Assembly (NCBI GenBank): GCA_038277395.1
Contig: CM076193.1
Coordinates: 176,368,711-176,432,710, forward strand
DNA: 64,000 nucleotides
DNA from: Dryocosmus kuriphilus
Lineage: Eukaryota > Arthropoda > Insecta > Hymenoptera > Cynipidae
Reading direction: 5' to 3'
Of this stretch, positions 21,615 to 33,437 are shown piece after piece (the stretch's first letter is position 1; every line of letters begins with the position of its first letter). Made by a program: the position numbers and the translations under genes. Under the pieces are notes generated by a model. That model saw only the letters and a list, made by a program, of their open reading frames with translations. It ran no database searches and was not told where the DNA came from.

Positions 21615-24075
21615 TTGTCGTTGTCGTTGTCGTTGTCGTCTGTTCCCACGATAACTTTCGAAGGACTAATCGGATTGGATTGCGCTTTGGCGCACTTCTT
21701 TAAGGTCCAAAAAAAAAGGACGAGTTCGTTAACCAGCGGTTTTTGACCAACGGTTATGGTTTTGTCCATCAAAAACGGTTTACACAAAATCAAGAAATTC
21801 ATTTTTCGACTAAACTATGAGAGATACAAAAAAAACGTAAGAAAGTAAAATTGTTTACATCAAAAAAATCTACAAATTTTGTCTTAACCGTTTTTCGATA
21901 AAATGAACGGTTTTTGTTTTAATCAAGAAAACGCTATTAAAATTTAAAAACTGGGTTTTCCGCCAAAATATTCAAGATACAAAAAAATGGTAAAGAACAA
22001 AGTTGTTCAATTTAGAAAGTTCTCCAAATTTTGTTTTAACCATTTTTTCATAAAATGCACGGTTTTTGTTTTAATCGATAAAACGTTATTAAAAATTAAA
22101 AATTTCAAATTTCCTGCCAAACTATGGAAGATGCGGAAAAATAATAATAAACAAACTTGTTCGCCTCAAAAAGATCTACAAATTTGCTCTCCATCATTTT
22201 TTTGATCAGACGCGTAGTTTTTGAGTTATTCGTGAAATATGTTAATTCGTATAAAAAAATCTTTCTTTTCCGCAAAAGTATGCGAGATACGTGAAAATAT
22301 CAACAAGCAGAATTATTCACCTTCCAAGAACCTACAAATTCCCTTGAAACGATTTTTTGATATAACCCATACTTTCTTCATTAAACGTATAATACCGTTC
22401 CTTTAATCAAAAAATACATTACTATACAGTCAATAAAAGTTATTTAAAGTTATTGAAAAATCTGCCCGCTACTCAGGCGCATTCTCATCACCTGTCTCGC
22501 GCTCACCAATCAATGAATTTATATCTAAAACGTAAATTTCTTCATTTTTTACATAGTTTGGCTGAAAAATGCAATTTTTTTATTATTACATTCTCATCTC
22601 AATGAGAAGGTATTAGATTTATGCAAAATTTGACTTTCGCGGATTTCATGAAATCTCCAGGTTTTAAGACCTCCTGAATCCGAAAAAATGGTTTTTACGA
22701 CCGTGTCTGTCTGTCTGTTGGCGTTGTCGCCGTTGTCGCCGTTGTCGTCGTTGTCGTTGTCGTTGTCGTTGTTGTCTGTTCCCACGATAACTTTCGAAGG
22801 ATTAATCGGATTGGATTTCGCTTTGGCACACTACTTTAAGGTCCAAAAAGAAAGGACGAGTTCGTTAACGAGCGGTTTTTGACCAACGGTTATGGTTTTA
22901 TCCATCAAAAACGGTTTACACAAAATCAAGAAATTCATTTTTCGACTAAACTATGAGAGATACAAAAAAAACGTAAGAAAGTAAAATTGTTCACCTCAAA
23001 AAAAATCTACAAATTTTGTCTTAACCGTTTTTCGATGAAATGAACGGTTTTTGTTACATTCTCATCAGAGAAGGTATTAGATTTATGCAAAATTTGACTT
23101 TTGCGGATTTCATGAAATCTCCAGGTTTTAAGACCTCTTGAATCCGAAAAAATGGTTTTTACGACCGTGTCTGTCTGTCTGTTGGCGTTGTCGTCGTTGT
23201 CGTCGTTGTCGTTGTCGTTGTTGTCTGTTCCCACGATAACTTTCGAAGGATTAATCGGATTGGATTGCGCTTTGGCACACTACTTTAAGGTCCAAAAAGA
23301 AAGGACGAGTTCGTTAACGAGCGGTTTTTGACCAACGGTTATGGTTTTATCCATCAAAAACGGTTTACACAAAATCAAGAAATTCATTTTTCGACTAAAC
23401 TATGAGAGATACAAAAAAAACGTAAGAAAGTAAAATTGTTCACCTCAAAAAAATCTACAAATTTTGTCTTAACCGTTTTTCGATGAAATGAACGGCTTTT
23501 GTTACATTCTCATCAGAGAAGGTATTAGATTTATGCAAAATTTGACTTTTGCGGATTTCATGAAATCTCCACGTTTTAAGACCTCCTGAATCCGAAAAAA
23601 TGGTTTTTACGACCGTGTCTGTCTGTCTGTTGGCGTTGTCGTCGTTGTCGTTGTCGTTGTCGTCTGTTCCCACGATAACTTTCGAAGGACTAATCGGATT
23701 GGATTGCGCTTTGGCGCACTTCTTTAAGGTCCAAAAAAAAGGACGAGTTCGTTAACCAGCGGTTTTTGACCAACGGTTATGGTTTTGTCCATCAAAAACG
23801 GTTTACACAAAATCAAGAAATTCATTTTTCGACTAAACTATGAGAGATACAAAAAAAACGTAAGAAAGTAAAATTGTTCACCTCAAAAAAATCTACAAAT
23901 TTTGTCTTAACCGTTTTTCGATGAAATGAACGGCTTTTGTTACATTCTCATCAGAGAAGGTATTAGATTTATGCAAAATTTGACTTTTGCGGATTTCATG
24001 AAATCTCCACGTTTTAAGACCTCCTGAATCCGAAAAAATGGTTTTTACGACCGTGTCTGTCTGTCTGTTGGCGTT

Positions 24076-24139
<64 letters not shown>

Positions 24140-24900
24140 TTGTCGTTGTCGTTGTCGTTGTCGTCTGTTCCCACGATAACTTTCGAAGGACTAATCGGAT
24201 TGGATTGCGCTTTGGCGCACTTCTTTAAGGTCCAAAAAAAAAGGACGAGTTCGTTAACCAGCGGTTTTTGACCAACGGTTATGGTTTTGTCCATCAAAAA
24301 CGGTTTACACATAATCAAGAAATTCATTTTTCGACTAAACTATGAGAGATACAAAAAAAAACGTAAGAAAGTAAAATTGTTTACCTCAAAAAAATCTACA
24401 AATTTTGTCTTAACCGTTTTTCGATAAAATGAACGGTTTTTGTTTTAATCAAGAAAACGCTATTAAAATTAAAAAACTGTGGTTTTCCGCCAAAATATTC
24501 AAGATACCAAAAAATGGTAAAGAACAAAGTTGTTGAATCTAAAAAGATCTACAAATTTTGTTTTAACTATTTTTTTCATAAAATGCACGGTTTTTGTTTT
24601 AATCGATAAAACGTTATTAAAAATTAAAGATTTCAAATTTTCCGCCAAACTATGGAAGATACGGAAAAATAATCATAAACAAAGTTGTTCGTCTCTAAAT
24701 TGTCTACAAATTTGCTCTCTATCATTTTTTTGATCAGATGCGTAGTTTTTGAGGTATTCTTGAAACATGTTATGAAATATAAAGAAAACCACTTTTCAGC
24801 AAAACTGTGCAAGATATGAGAAAATATTAACAAGCAGAATTGTTCACCTTGGAAATAGCTACAAAATTTATTTATAAGGCTCATCGTTTTACTTTTAAGA
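18935..24900. repeat. Higher-order tandem array: 0.43-0.5-kb units within 2,569-bp repeats, with GTCGTT minisatellites
   Basis: Each unit runs TCTCATCAGAGAAGGTATTA, TCATGAAATCTCCA, GAATCCGAAAAAAT, GTGTCTGTCTGTCTG, TTGGCGTTGTCG(TCGTTG)n, TCCCACGATAACTTTCGAAG, TTTAAGGTCCAAAAA, GACCAACGGTTATGGTTTTG, GTAAAATTGTTCACCTC. A larger period is exact at several anchors: ATCTGCCCGC at 19891 and 22460, CAATGAGAAG at 20031 and 22600, both 2,569 bp apart. Later units are offset by about 2,520 bp because the GTCGTT runs differ in length. Blocks of 120-150 bp with AAACGGTTTTTGTTTTAATC flank the units. Open frames rich in Asp-Asn across the GTCGTT runs are a by-product of the repeat. Confidence 0.9.
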
Positions 24901-24959
24901 ATCGAAATCCTGTATTGTAAAAATTTGGAAAATCAAAAAGAGCTTTACCAATCTATAAT

Positions 24960-25265
24960 GTGTTTTAAAGAAAAACGTAATTATCGAGCGCGAAGCGCGA
25001 GTGTCATGATGAGAATGTATTCCTTAAGGGCGATAGAGCCTTAAGTAAAATAATTTCTTTTGTAATTTCTAATTTAAAGGTTTATACGATCTATAAACAC
25101 CGAGCGCGTAGCGCGAGGTGAATAATCTATCGAGCGCGAAGCGTGAGTGCCGTAAATAACGTATCGAGCGCGAAGCGCGAGTGCCAACAGACGCACGCCT
25201 TAGGCGCGCTCATACTTCGCGCGAAGCGCGCGATGAGAATGTGCCCGCGCAGCGGGCAGATTTTT
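24960..25265. repeat. GC-rich palindrome cluster (GCGCGAAGCGCG type)
   Basis: Several copies of CGAGCGCGAAGCGCGAGTG, each a near-perfect palindrome, plus CTTCGCGCGAAGCGCGCGAT and CCCGCGCAGCGGGCAGA. In reverse orientation this is the head of the module at 9543. The cluster stands out in an otherwise AT-rich window. Confidence 0.85.
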
Positions 25266-25750
25266 TTTTACAGCAAATGACATTATTAAATGTAAAAAGT
25301 TAAAAATGTTTAATATAAATTAATAACCAGCGGGTAGCTGGTAGGTGCGCGCGCACGATTATACGAGCGCAATCCTAGTTCCTACTTCCGACTTCCTATA
25401 AACATTTGTTGACTCAGTCTCAGCGTTCTTTCATAGTCTCATTTCGTTTAGTGCTATTTTATACAGGATTACTATGTGTAATGTCTGATAGTCTGATACC
25501 ATATATCGGTAAGTATTATTGAATTTTCATTAAAAATTAATTTGTGTTTTAGTAGTTTTAAAATTAAAACGGTAGGTCATTCTAATTCAGTTTGTGCATG
25601 TCAGTTTTTGAGGTTGTTAATCTGGGATGTTTTATTTTACATATATTTATGTTTCTTTTTTCTATACTACTTTTTCACGTAAGTTAAACATACAAATAAC
25701 CTACAAACCTGATGAAAGTATACTATAATCATTTTACATATGTTTTGTAG
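25266..25750 (+). other. Putative promoter, 5' untranslated exon and first intron of the SAM gene
   Basis: Unique sequence between the array and the first coding exon. A GTAAGT donor at 25509 after CATATATCG, and an acceptor TTTTGTAG at 25750, suggest a non-coding first exon ending at 25508 and a 242-bp intron. No TATA box stands out. The transcription start is not determined. Confidence 0.4.
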
Positions 25751-28700
25751 GATACAAAATGGAATTTCCTGGCGAAAACATAAATGACGTTAATTTGTGG
25801 ACGAAGGAAGAAGTTTCGAAAGAAATCGAAGAAATTACCCGAAATAAAGAAACTGCTGCTATTTTTGAAGGTATAAGCTGCTTGTAATTTGAAATATTAT
25901 TAAGTGTTCTCAAGTTCAAATTTGTTAAATTCACTATGTATTGTTCAGTTTTTCAAGGGGTTATACGAATTTGCGTATACTTTTCTAAGGTTAGTGATAG
26001 CTATTTCGGAGTATAATAATTTATAATCGCCACAAATGTCCTCCAAATTTGTTCCATCACATTCTAAATTTTCGCATTCAAATTTTTTTTTAATTAATAA
26101 GGATCTTACATACTGAAAATTACTAGAGATCATAATTGTCAGTTTTAAATTTAAAATGGAATAGAATATAGAATCTCATACGTTTATTAACAAGAAAAAA
26201 GAAGTTATATACAAAATAATATAGTGAAAAATTCTAAAAAATGTCTAATGGTGTGCTGAGTAGTTCCTGAGTGCAGAAAACCTCCCTTCTCAAATTTGAT
26301 TAAATATTAGCCACATATATATATATTTCTTATTGAAAATGCATTAATTTTTATTATTTTTACTCACACACAGAAATGCGGTACTTATGGTTAATAAAAT
26401 TGACTGAAAAATAAAAAAACTGTAAAAAAAGTGGGTCCGTGTAAAGGTACCGAGTCGTAACAGAAAAAGTTTAACAATGTTAATATGAATAAAGATTTTT
26501 GGTTATTCCATGTGATCGCTGCAGAAACCTGTTAAACTATTTTTGCATAATATACCAATAGAGATTGGTCTACTGAACGGTCAATTATGTCATCAGACTG
26601 TTTGTAATAGGCCAGATAATTTACTGCAACATTACCAAATGCATCATGGCCTTTCTGTAAAAAGAGGTGTCAAAGACAGTGGTTTTTATTGTAGCTTTGG
26701 AGGGTGTCGTCGTCAATTTAAATACTTTTTTAATCTAAGAAAACATTTAAGAAAATTCCGTTATAAAAATACGAACAGGCATGCGGTAAGAGATGTTTAA
26801 AAAAATGTAAATATTTTACCACAAAATGATGACAACGTTCCTGAAAATATGGAATGTGATGTTGATTTAATTGCCTTACCAAACAAATAATGTAATGGTA
26901 CCGCAAGAGATGAACTATAGTGGTAGCGATCATGACAGGATAGAAAATGACACATTAGAGAATGATTTTGATTTGACATATTATGTAGTGCGAATGATTG
27001 GTAGGCTACTGAGTAAGGGATCTGCAAGAAGCAGCAGTTTAGTAAGCGAAGTAATATATGAATGCGAGGACCTTCTACTGAACACAGCTCAATATCTGAA
27101 AGCGGATGTTAAAAAGTATTTGAAATCTACGGGAAAATATAATGATTTACAAGCAAAAAATCTGCTGAAACTTTTTGATTTTGACAGTCCATTTGACGGA
27201 CTTAAGACCCAGTGACAGCAAATAAATGCATTAAAAATGTATTTTAACTACATTGAACCTAAAGAAATACCTCTGGGTTACAGAACAGACAATAAACTAG
27301 ATAGCAATAGTAGAACGTACACACCTACTTTAGTTTTAGAAAGTTGTCAATATGTATCCATTATAGATACTTTGAAGTTAGTGTTATCAAACAAAGAAGT
27401 ACGTGAAGCTATCCTATCAGAGAAACCATCATCTGATGGAATATTGTCATCATTTGTGGATGGAGACTATTACAAATGCCATCCATTTTTACAAAAGTAC
27501 AAACATGCTTTGAGGATTCAACTTTATTATGATGAATTAGAAATAGTCAATCCATTGGGATCTAAAGTTGGTAGCTTTCTATTATACGATACAAAATGTT
27601 CCATCTCATTTAAATTCGGAATTAGGAAGTATTCACGTTTTAGCGCTGTGCACTGATATAGATACAAGAAAATATGGTTTCGAAAAAATTTTAGCACCGT
27701 TTTTGAAAGATTTAAAAGAACTGGAAAGTGATGGTGGTGTTCAAATATCTTTTGACGGTTCTGATAATACTTTCTCGTTGAGAGCTACTTTAATTTCATT
27801 TTGTGGAGACACTTTGGCTGTGCATCAAGTCCTTAATCTCTTAGGACCCTCTGCAAAAGAGTTTTGTCGAGTTTGTATGTATGATCAAGATGATTTATTA
27901 AGTGGAGTCTTGGAAAAAAGAGAGGAGAGATGTGAAGTAGTTTATAATCGATGTTTGCAATATTTGGAAGGGCATAGATTTTCTGATTTAGCAAAGAAAG
28001 AAACTGGAATGAAAGGCGACTGTTGTTTGCATAAATCAAAGTATTTTCATGTTTCATAAAATAAAAATTTTGATGTAATGCACAATGCCCTGTGTTGTGG
28101 TGGTGTTGCGCCAATGATAGTAAAATTAATTTTAAACAAGTACATAATTGAGGATAAGAAATTTTCAGTAGATTATTTTAATGGCAAGATTGCATCCTTC
28201 CAGTATGGCTATGCAGACAGATCTCACAAGCCATCTGCCAATTTAAGTGTTTGTATTCTAAAAGCTAGCAGACACAAGCTCCACCAAAAAGCTTTTCAGA
28301 TGTGGGTTTTACTTCGATCATTTCCATTTTTGGTGTCAGGAAAAGTTTCAGCTGATGATGAGTACATGAAGATTATTGTAATGTTGTTACGGATTATGGA
28401 GATAGTTATGGCTCCTAAGCTAACTAGATCACTTATGCCCTATCTGAAGCAGTTAACAAAAGATTTCTTCGAGGTATTTGTCAATCACTTTCCACATATA
28501 AACCCAATTAATAAGATTCATCACCTAATTCAATTACGCGGACTGTATACTATGGTCAGGACCTATGCTTGGTTATTTCTGTGCTCATTTTGAGGCAAAA
28601 CACAGTACCATTAAGCAGAGGGCACAAAACGTTCATAATTTTAAAATGTATAGAACATGGGTCTGAAAAGGATCCTTTAAAATTTTTTACATTAAAATCT

Positions 28701-31481
28701 CTTGCCCACTACAAACCAGTTTGCCCATGGACAGAGAGCGTATCTGATGGCTTGTACATTAGCATGCGGCATATCTTACTATAAAATGGTAATAATAAAG
28801 GAGCACCCTGATGGGTAATTTTCATTTGGAAAAGCTACATGTTTTTGTTGTAGTATAAATAATTGATTTTGAAATTATTTTAGTAAACTGTGTTTGCTTT
28901 TATTTAATTGTCTTGTGATTTTATGCTTATGCATATTTTGTTTTGTTATTTAAGTGAGCGTATAAAACAAATTATTAAAACTATTTTTTTTCACCTTTCA
29001 AATTTTATTAGCTCAAGATATTACTGGAGACGTCCTTTTGGAGTTAACAGAAAAGGATTTCGATGATTTAAAATTACTATTGGGACACAAAAGACGTATA
29101 GTCAAATTTATTTCCGAAGTAAAAAGCAAATCAGTTGTAAGTATCATGCTGTAAAATGAAGCAGTATATGTCTGATAAGAAAACCTTTCAAAAATATTTA
29201 ATTTTTGTTACTATTTCAGCTAGTTTTAAATGTCATCCCATCTGCAGAAGAAGCACTGGCTATGTCAGATAATATTAGAACAACAGTAAATACTACAGAT
29301 GTGAATCATTAAATCTACCAAGAGCAGACACCTGCCACATTAGAACAGCTTGTACATCAGGAAGCTTTTCCCACCGGTACTTCAGCCGGCGTACCAACGG
29401 ATTCTGTACCAAATGAGAAATTCACGGTGAGAATCGTGACCTTAGCCATTGTTTTATGCAAATACATTTTTATGTAGATGAAAAGGATTTTGTTTATTAA
29501 CTTAAAATAATTATTTTTACTTTTACAGAGATATGCCAATTTACACGAGTTTTTCTTAAAACATAAGGAACAAGGTCAGGATATACATCCGATTTTATTA
29601 AATGGTCCAATTTCGGAGAACGACCGGAGAGCATTGGTGCATTTAACGGTGGCAGAGTTGACCATCACTCAAAAGACCACGTGAGTAAAGTTTAATTATA
29701 TCAATAAACTTTGAACACATATTTGTATCTAGACCGTTATTTGTATTTTTGTATATTTTAGGTACCCGCCACCAGTAAGCGTTGAAGCCCTAACAAAAGC
29801 TATCATAAGTGAATATCTACTTTTAAAAGAAAGAGAAAGAGGAGAGTTTGCTTACGTAAGTTAACTTTAATTTAATCATGTAATATATTACGTATCAGTC
29901 TCAGCGCAAGTTACATCTAACTAAATATTCTTTCACGAAATATGATCTTTTAATTTTTCCAGGAATATTTGTATGACCCGCAAACCAAGCTTGGTTTTCT
30001 TCAATTCCATTTATGGAATATTCAGAAAAAACTGCCACCTGCTGAAAAGAAGTATGCAAAAGCAGCCCTGAAACGAAAAAGTTACCCCCCAATTACAGTC
30101 GAAATGAACACTGAACTCCCAACAGACCAGTTGAATGAAAAGGTAGGCTATTAGTCAACAAATTGTTTACAAATTGTAAACGAATCAATTGTCACGTTCT
30201 TTTTTTTACAGATTACTTGGATGAAATTTACGATGCCAATAGAGGCCAACAAACAATCAATTCAAACATGTTTGAAGGAAGCTTTTCCGAATAGAAAAGC
30301 GTGGATCAATGGACGTCAGCCCACTATCTCGGAAGTTTTCGAAATGTATCCGAGACTTCTGGATTATAGAGGAGAAATGGTAAGATTTCGAAGTCTCACC
30401 TCATAATTGTTTAAAAATATATATGTTTACTCGTTATACTGCATTTATTCTTTTCGGACGGATTTATCAAGAGTTCCAACTGCGCTTTCCGGATTGCGGA
30501 GACAACTTCTTATCACGGTTTGCATTGTCCTACACTCCAAAAATTGTGGGCTATGCATTGCGAAATCGCCTAGAAATCATGAAGAAAACAAAGAAGATCA
30601 CAAAGGATGGTGGGTGAAAATTTTCTAAGCTTAAAATCTAATACTGCTTCGCAATATTTAATGCTTGAACACACTTTATAATTCAGTAAAAATGATATTT
30701 TACAGAGAATCTAACAGCGCTGCTTCTACTTTGTGCCATGCTGCCTGTGCAAGGCGGATCTTTGCAGAGAAGATCAAAAAGCACGGGCGGAACTCGAGGT
30801 AGAAAGCGAGTAAGTTTTCTATTTTCAGCAGATTTTATTGACTTTCACCTGAATATTTTATTCACGTTTTTTATGTTTATTTCAGACAAAAATTGGATCC
30901 ACTCCAGATGAAGTTTTATCTGATTCAGAAGATGATTCTTCAGCGTCACGGTCAGCTACTGCAATTTTGCAGACTAAAGTTCAGAACCCAGAACTCATCA
31001 TTGTTCTACCTGTAAGTTCTGCAAATATTAATTTATAGATCGCTTTTTTATGTATGTAATGAATTAACAACCTTAATTATTATGATCTTTTCAGGAGGGC
31101 TCAAACATTCCACTGGCAGAGAAAGAATTTAAAGACGAAGCAAAAAGCCCGGTTCAGCCCTACATGTTGTGGGTGAAAGGGCAGGAAAAAACCACCTGCT
31201 TTATTCAGGGGGACGGATGGTTCATTATGCCACCCGATTTGCTGAAAACACCTTTGGCGGCTTTTGACACACCTTATAAACTTTACCACGTACTTCATGT
31301 ACACTACCCGCCATCGTTACGGAATTTTTTTAATCTCATAGATAATTATGTATATAAAATTGCTAACAAGCCTGCGAGCTCGGTTTCGTCAGTACATGTT
31401 ATGATAACTAATTTTAAGCAACAATCATCGGACGATGATGATGAGAATCTTCAGAATAATATATATATATATACCAACTAG
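25751..31481 (+). pseudogene. SAM-domain multi-exon gene of the giant element (resembles SAMD3-like proteins), lightly damaged
   Basis: Exons from splice sites and frame: 25751-25870 (ATG 25759), 29012-29136, 29220-29426, 29529-29680, 29762-29855, 29963-30142, 30212-30379, 30462-30609, 30706-30809, 30886-31011, 31095-31481; AATAAA follows near 31509. The first two coding exons join phase-correctly into a SAM domain (VNLWTKEEVSKEIEEI ... QDITGDVLLELTEKDFDDLK). The remainder (PPPVSVEALTKAIISEYLLL, YDPQTKLGFLQFHLWNIQKK, EAFPNRKAWINGRQPTISEV) recalls SAMD3-like proteins that are numerous in fish and invertebrate genomes; their role is unknown. Lesions: in-frame TAA at 29310-29312, and GG instead of AG at the acceptor before 30462. 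Frame is otherwise kept across 11 exons. The 3.1-kb second intron contains the transposase-like gene. Confidence 0.7.
26543..28784 (+). pseudogene. C2H2-finger transposase-like gene nested in the SAM-gene intron, frameshifted
   Basis: Collinear pieces in several frames. 26543-26800: a C2H2 finger (FYCSFGGCRRQFKYFFNLRK..H). 26871-27215 and 27237-27620: LELKADVKKYLKS-like helical region, IPLGYRTDNKLDSNSRTY, HPFLQKYKHALRIQLYYDEL, EIVNPLGSKVG. 27568-28059: FYYTIQNVPSHLNSELGSIH, then CGDTLAVHQVLNLLGPSAKE and FCRVCMYDQDD. 28078-28784: VMHNALCCGGVAPMIVKLIL, YGYADRSHKP, FQMWVLLRSFPFL, then HHLI and, after frame changes, a CAHFEAKHSTIKQRAQNVHN block. The order finger - GD..H - C..C - MHD - HHL - FEAKH parallels tnp2/CACTA-like transposases, but I cannot place it firmly. 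About five frame breaks; inactive. It lies entirely in intron 2 of the SAM gene, same strand. Confidence 0.6.
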
Positions 31482-31619
31482 TTTTTAGGGTTTTTAGTGT
31501 AAAAAATATAAATAAAATGTCCGTTCTTTTTTAAAATCATTTTCCTGATCATTTTTTAAATAATTTTTTCCTTTTTTGTAATTACTATTACCCGTAAAAC
31601 TTTTTAGGGATGGATAGTG

Positions 31620-31891
31620 GGGGAGGGGATTTTTAAATGATCACTGGAATACCAGTTGTAAATTACTGATTGCCAGTAAAGACTTACTGGATACTCCAGA
31701 ACAAATCCACTGGAACAAACAGTAAAAAAGTACTGGTTCTTCCAGTTAAAATGGTCTTACTGGTAAAACAGTAATACTTACTGGTGCATACAGTTGCTTT
31801 TTACTGTTTCACAGTGGAAGCCTAGAGACTGTCGGAAACAGTAAAATTTTACTGTGAACCAGTGAGTTTTTACTGTTTCAAATTTAGAGAG
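31620..31891. repeat. Right subterminal motif field and terminus of the giant element
   Basis: Dense TACTGG / CCAGTAA / AACAGTAAAA motifs in both orientations, mirror-like to 18630-18830, ending in TACTGTTTCAAATTTAGAGAG. The two fields share motifs but are not alignable beyond the first 25 bp. Confidence 0.75.
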
Positions 31892-31975
31892 TAGATGACG
31901 CACGCTTCAGATGCTAGTGCAAGAAAAGATATCGTTCAACAAACTCTGAATAGTAAAACAGTTTCATGGTCACTT
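31892..31975 (-). other. Continuation of the 5' flank of copy C beyond the giant element
   Basis: TAGATGACGCACGCTTCAGA and AAAAGATATCGTTCAACAAA match 12473-12530 upstream of copy B. This is the proof that 18630-31891 is an insertion. Confidence 0.85.
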
Positions 31976-32005
31976 AAAGTACTGTCATAGCTCTAATCAT
32001 AACCC

Positions 32006-32106
32006 TTTTTTTTCACCTCACACAACACTTATTCATCTCCAAAGCCAAAACGATCGCTCAAATTCCTCCACCCATCTCATCACTATCAGCGCCGGAAACG
32101 GAAGCC
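32006..32106 (-). mobile_element. Short retroposed 5' end of the LINE family at 37111, with poly(A)
   Basis: On the minus strand it begins GGCTTCCGTTTCCGGCGCTG, the same 5' terminus as the LINE derivative at 37111, stays similar for about 100 bp, and ends GAGGTGAAAAAAAAGGG. A 5'-end-only copy with an A tail is not what 5' truncation of a LINE gives; it looks SINE-like. Confidence 0.55.
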
Positions 32107-33261
32107 TCTTCTTTTAGTATTTAATTTCCCAACTTTTGTAATCCACGTCTCATTTTGTGCTTTATGACTTATGCTATATGTGAATCAAACTCCTGCACTG
32201 CATTACTCAAATTACTCACTGCCAGCCGAAGTTCTTCAAACGCTGATGCTGATAATTTTATAACCAAAGTTTCGTTGCTGCATTACAAGTGCAAATATTA
32301 TTGTTTGTAATTGTTGCGTACAATGTTCGTGATAAATGTTTGCGTTTTTTCGTTCCAAGTTTCATGGATAATATTCTCAAAGTTTCTCCATTCCAAAAGC
32401 GAAAATCGCTAACAGTGTCCTGCAATTACTTTCTACAACATGGTTGGTAATAGACATTACTCCAAGTTTTTTATTTAAAACAAAATTCTACAATTGTAAG
32501 AATTTAGGACCAGATGCTCCATCCTTAGTGCCTTTTATTTATTGTGCTAAATTTTCAAAGCGATTGATTATTCCGTGCAGAGATCAGTTGGGACAGAAGG
32601 AATACCGATAAGAATTACAGTTTTATTTTCTTTTAAAACATTTTTTTCCGAAGTTGCAACGAAAAAAAGAAGAGGCTGCAACGTTATTGCCTCCTCTTTC
32701 ATTTTCCAAACTTTCAGAGCGATACTTTATTTCGTTTGGACATGAGTTGGGACAAACGAAATTTGGGACTAGCTTGGTCACGTGACCAACCTTTTACATG
32801 GGCTTAATGCTAAATTTGAGCTTTTGGATTTACACATTCTTACCTTATTCTTCGAATCATTATCAAATTACCTGAAGAAATCCAGCGTTACTTGTAACGC
32901 GCTACTGGGAAACTTGGATTCTTTTAGTGATGGTCCCGTTCCACCGAACTATGGTTTTACAAACATTTAGCCGGTATCAGAACCCTGCAGTTCGATAATC
33001 CGCAGTAATACGTTATTATCTGAATTATGATGGCTGGTTTTAACCGTTTTAGATTCCCAACTTACTGACTAACGTTAACTAACTGTCTGTAAATGGATGA
33101 TTTCACGTATGCCAGATTCATATGCTACCGACTGCTGGTGCAGATTTCTAACTGACCGACCGAGTTACCTACTGACGGTAAATAATGGCTGGGTTCAGCC
33201 TGGAACAGAATTCCGCACCATTAGATAGGCAACGCGTCGTACTGGGTCCCTATTTTATCGT
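32107..33261. other. Intergenic, nothing recognised
   Basis: No feature was seen except two weak direct repeats of ATGAGTTGGGACAAACGAAA type near 32590 and 32745. Confidence 0.5.
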
Positions 33262-33437
33262 CTGAGGTGTGCTCGGATATACATACCTATACTAATATTA
33301 ACGCAGACAGACACACACAATCGCAAAGATCGTATTTTCGGATTCTGGTGGTTCCGAAACGTCGAGATTTCATGAAATCCGCGGAAGTCTGTTTTCACAT
33401 AAAAATAGTAACTTCTCATTGAGATGAAAATGTAAGA
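33262..33437 (+). mobile_element. 3' fragment of the array module
   Basis: GCAGACAGACAC, GTATTTTCGGATTCTGGTGG, GAGATTTCATGAAATCCGCG and the hairpin CTTCTCATTGAGATGAAAATG reproduce the tail of the module at 9543-10735. It shares that element's exact 3' end. Confidence 0.7.

Larger units (their letters stand above)
18630..31891. mobile_element. Giant 13.26-kb TIR element with SAM-domain gene and nested transposase-like gene
   Basis: Boundaries come from comparison with the empty site upstream of copy B (CACTCG-TA-GATGATGC at 12466-12481). Here CACTCGTA (to 18629) is followed by CTCCCTAAATTTGAAACAGT, and the right side ends with the inverse of CTCTCTAAATTTGAAACAGT, then TAGATGAC from 31892. So the target TA is duplicated and the termini match over about 25 bp. 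Both ends continue into fields of CAGTAA/TTACTG motifs. Contents from left to right: subterminal field, 6-kb tandem array with GC-rich palindromes, SAM gene with transposase-like gene in its intron, subterminal field. Termini are not CACTA, and TA duplication alone would fit several superfamilies, so I leave it unclassified. Confidence 0.8.

Noticed and set aside
20025..24327. Several minus-strand frames with Asp-Asn repeats and a conserved VVKTIFSDSGGLKTW block
   Set aside because: They recur in every unit of the tandem array, their length follows the GTCGTT run, and the opposite strand is open too (Leu-Ser repeats). Best explained as repeat by-product, not protein genes.
18935..24900. CRISPR-like array of repeats
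   Set aside because: Units are over 400 bp with no unique spacers, in a eukaryotic setting.
26543..26800. Zinc-finger transcription factor
   Set aside because: A single finger at the start of a long transposase-like sequence with frame breaks; not a free-standing factor.
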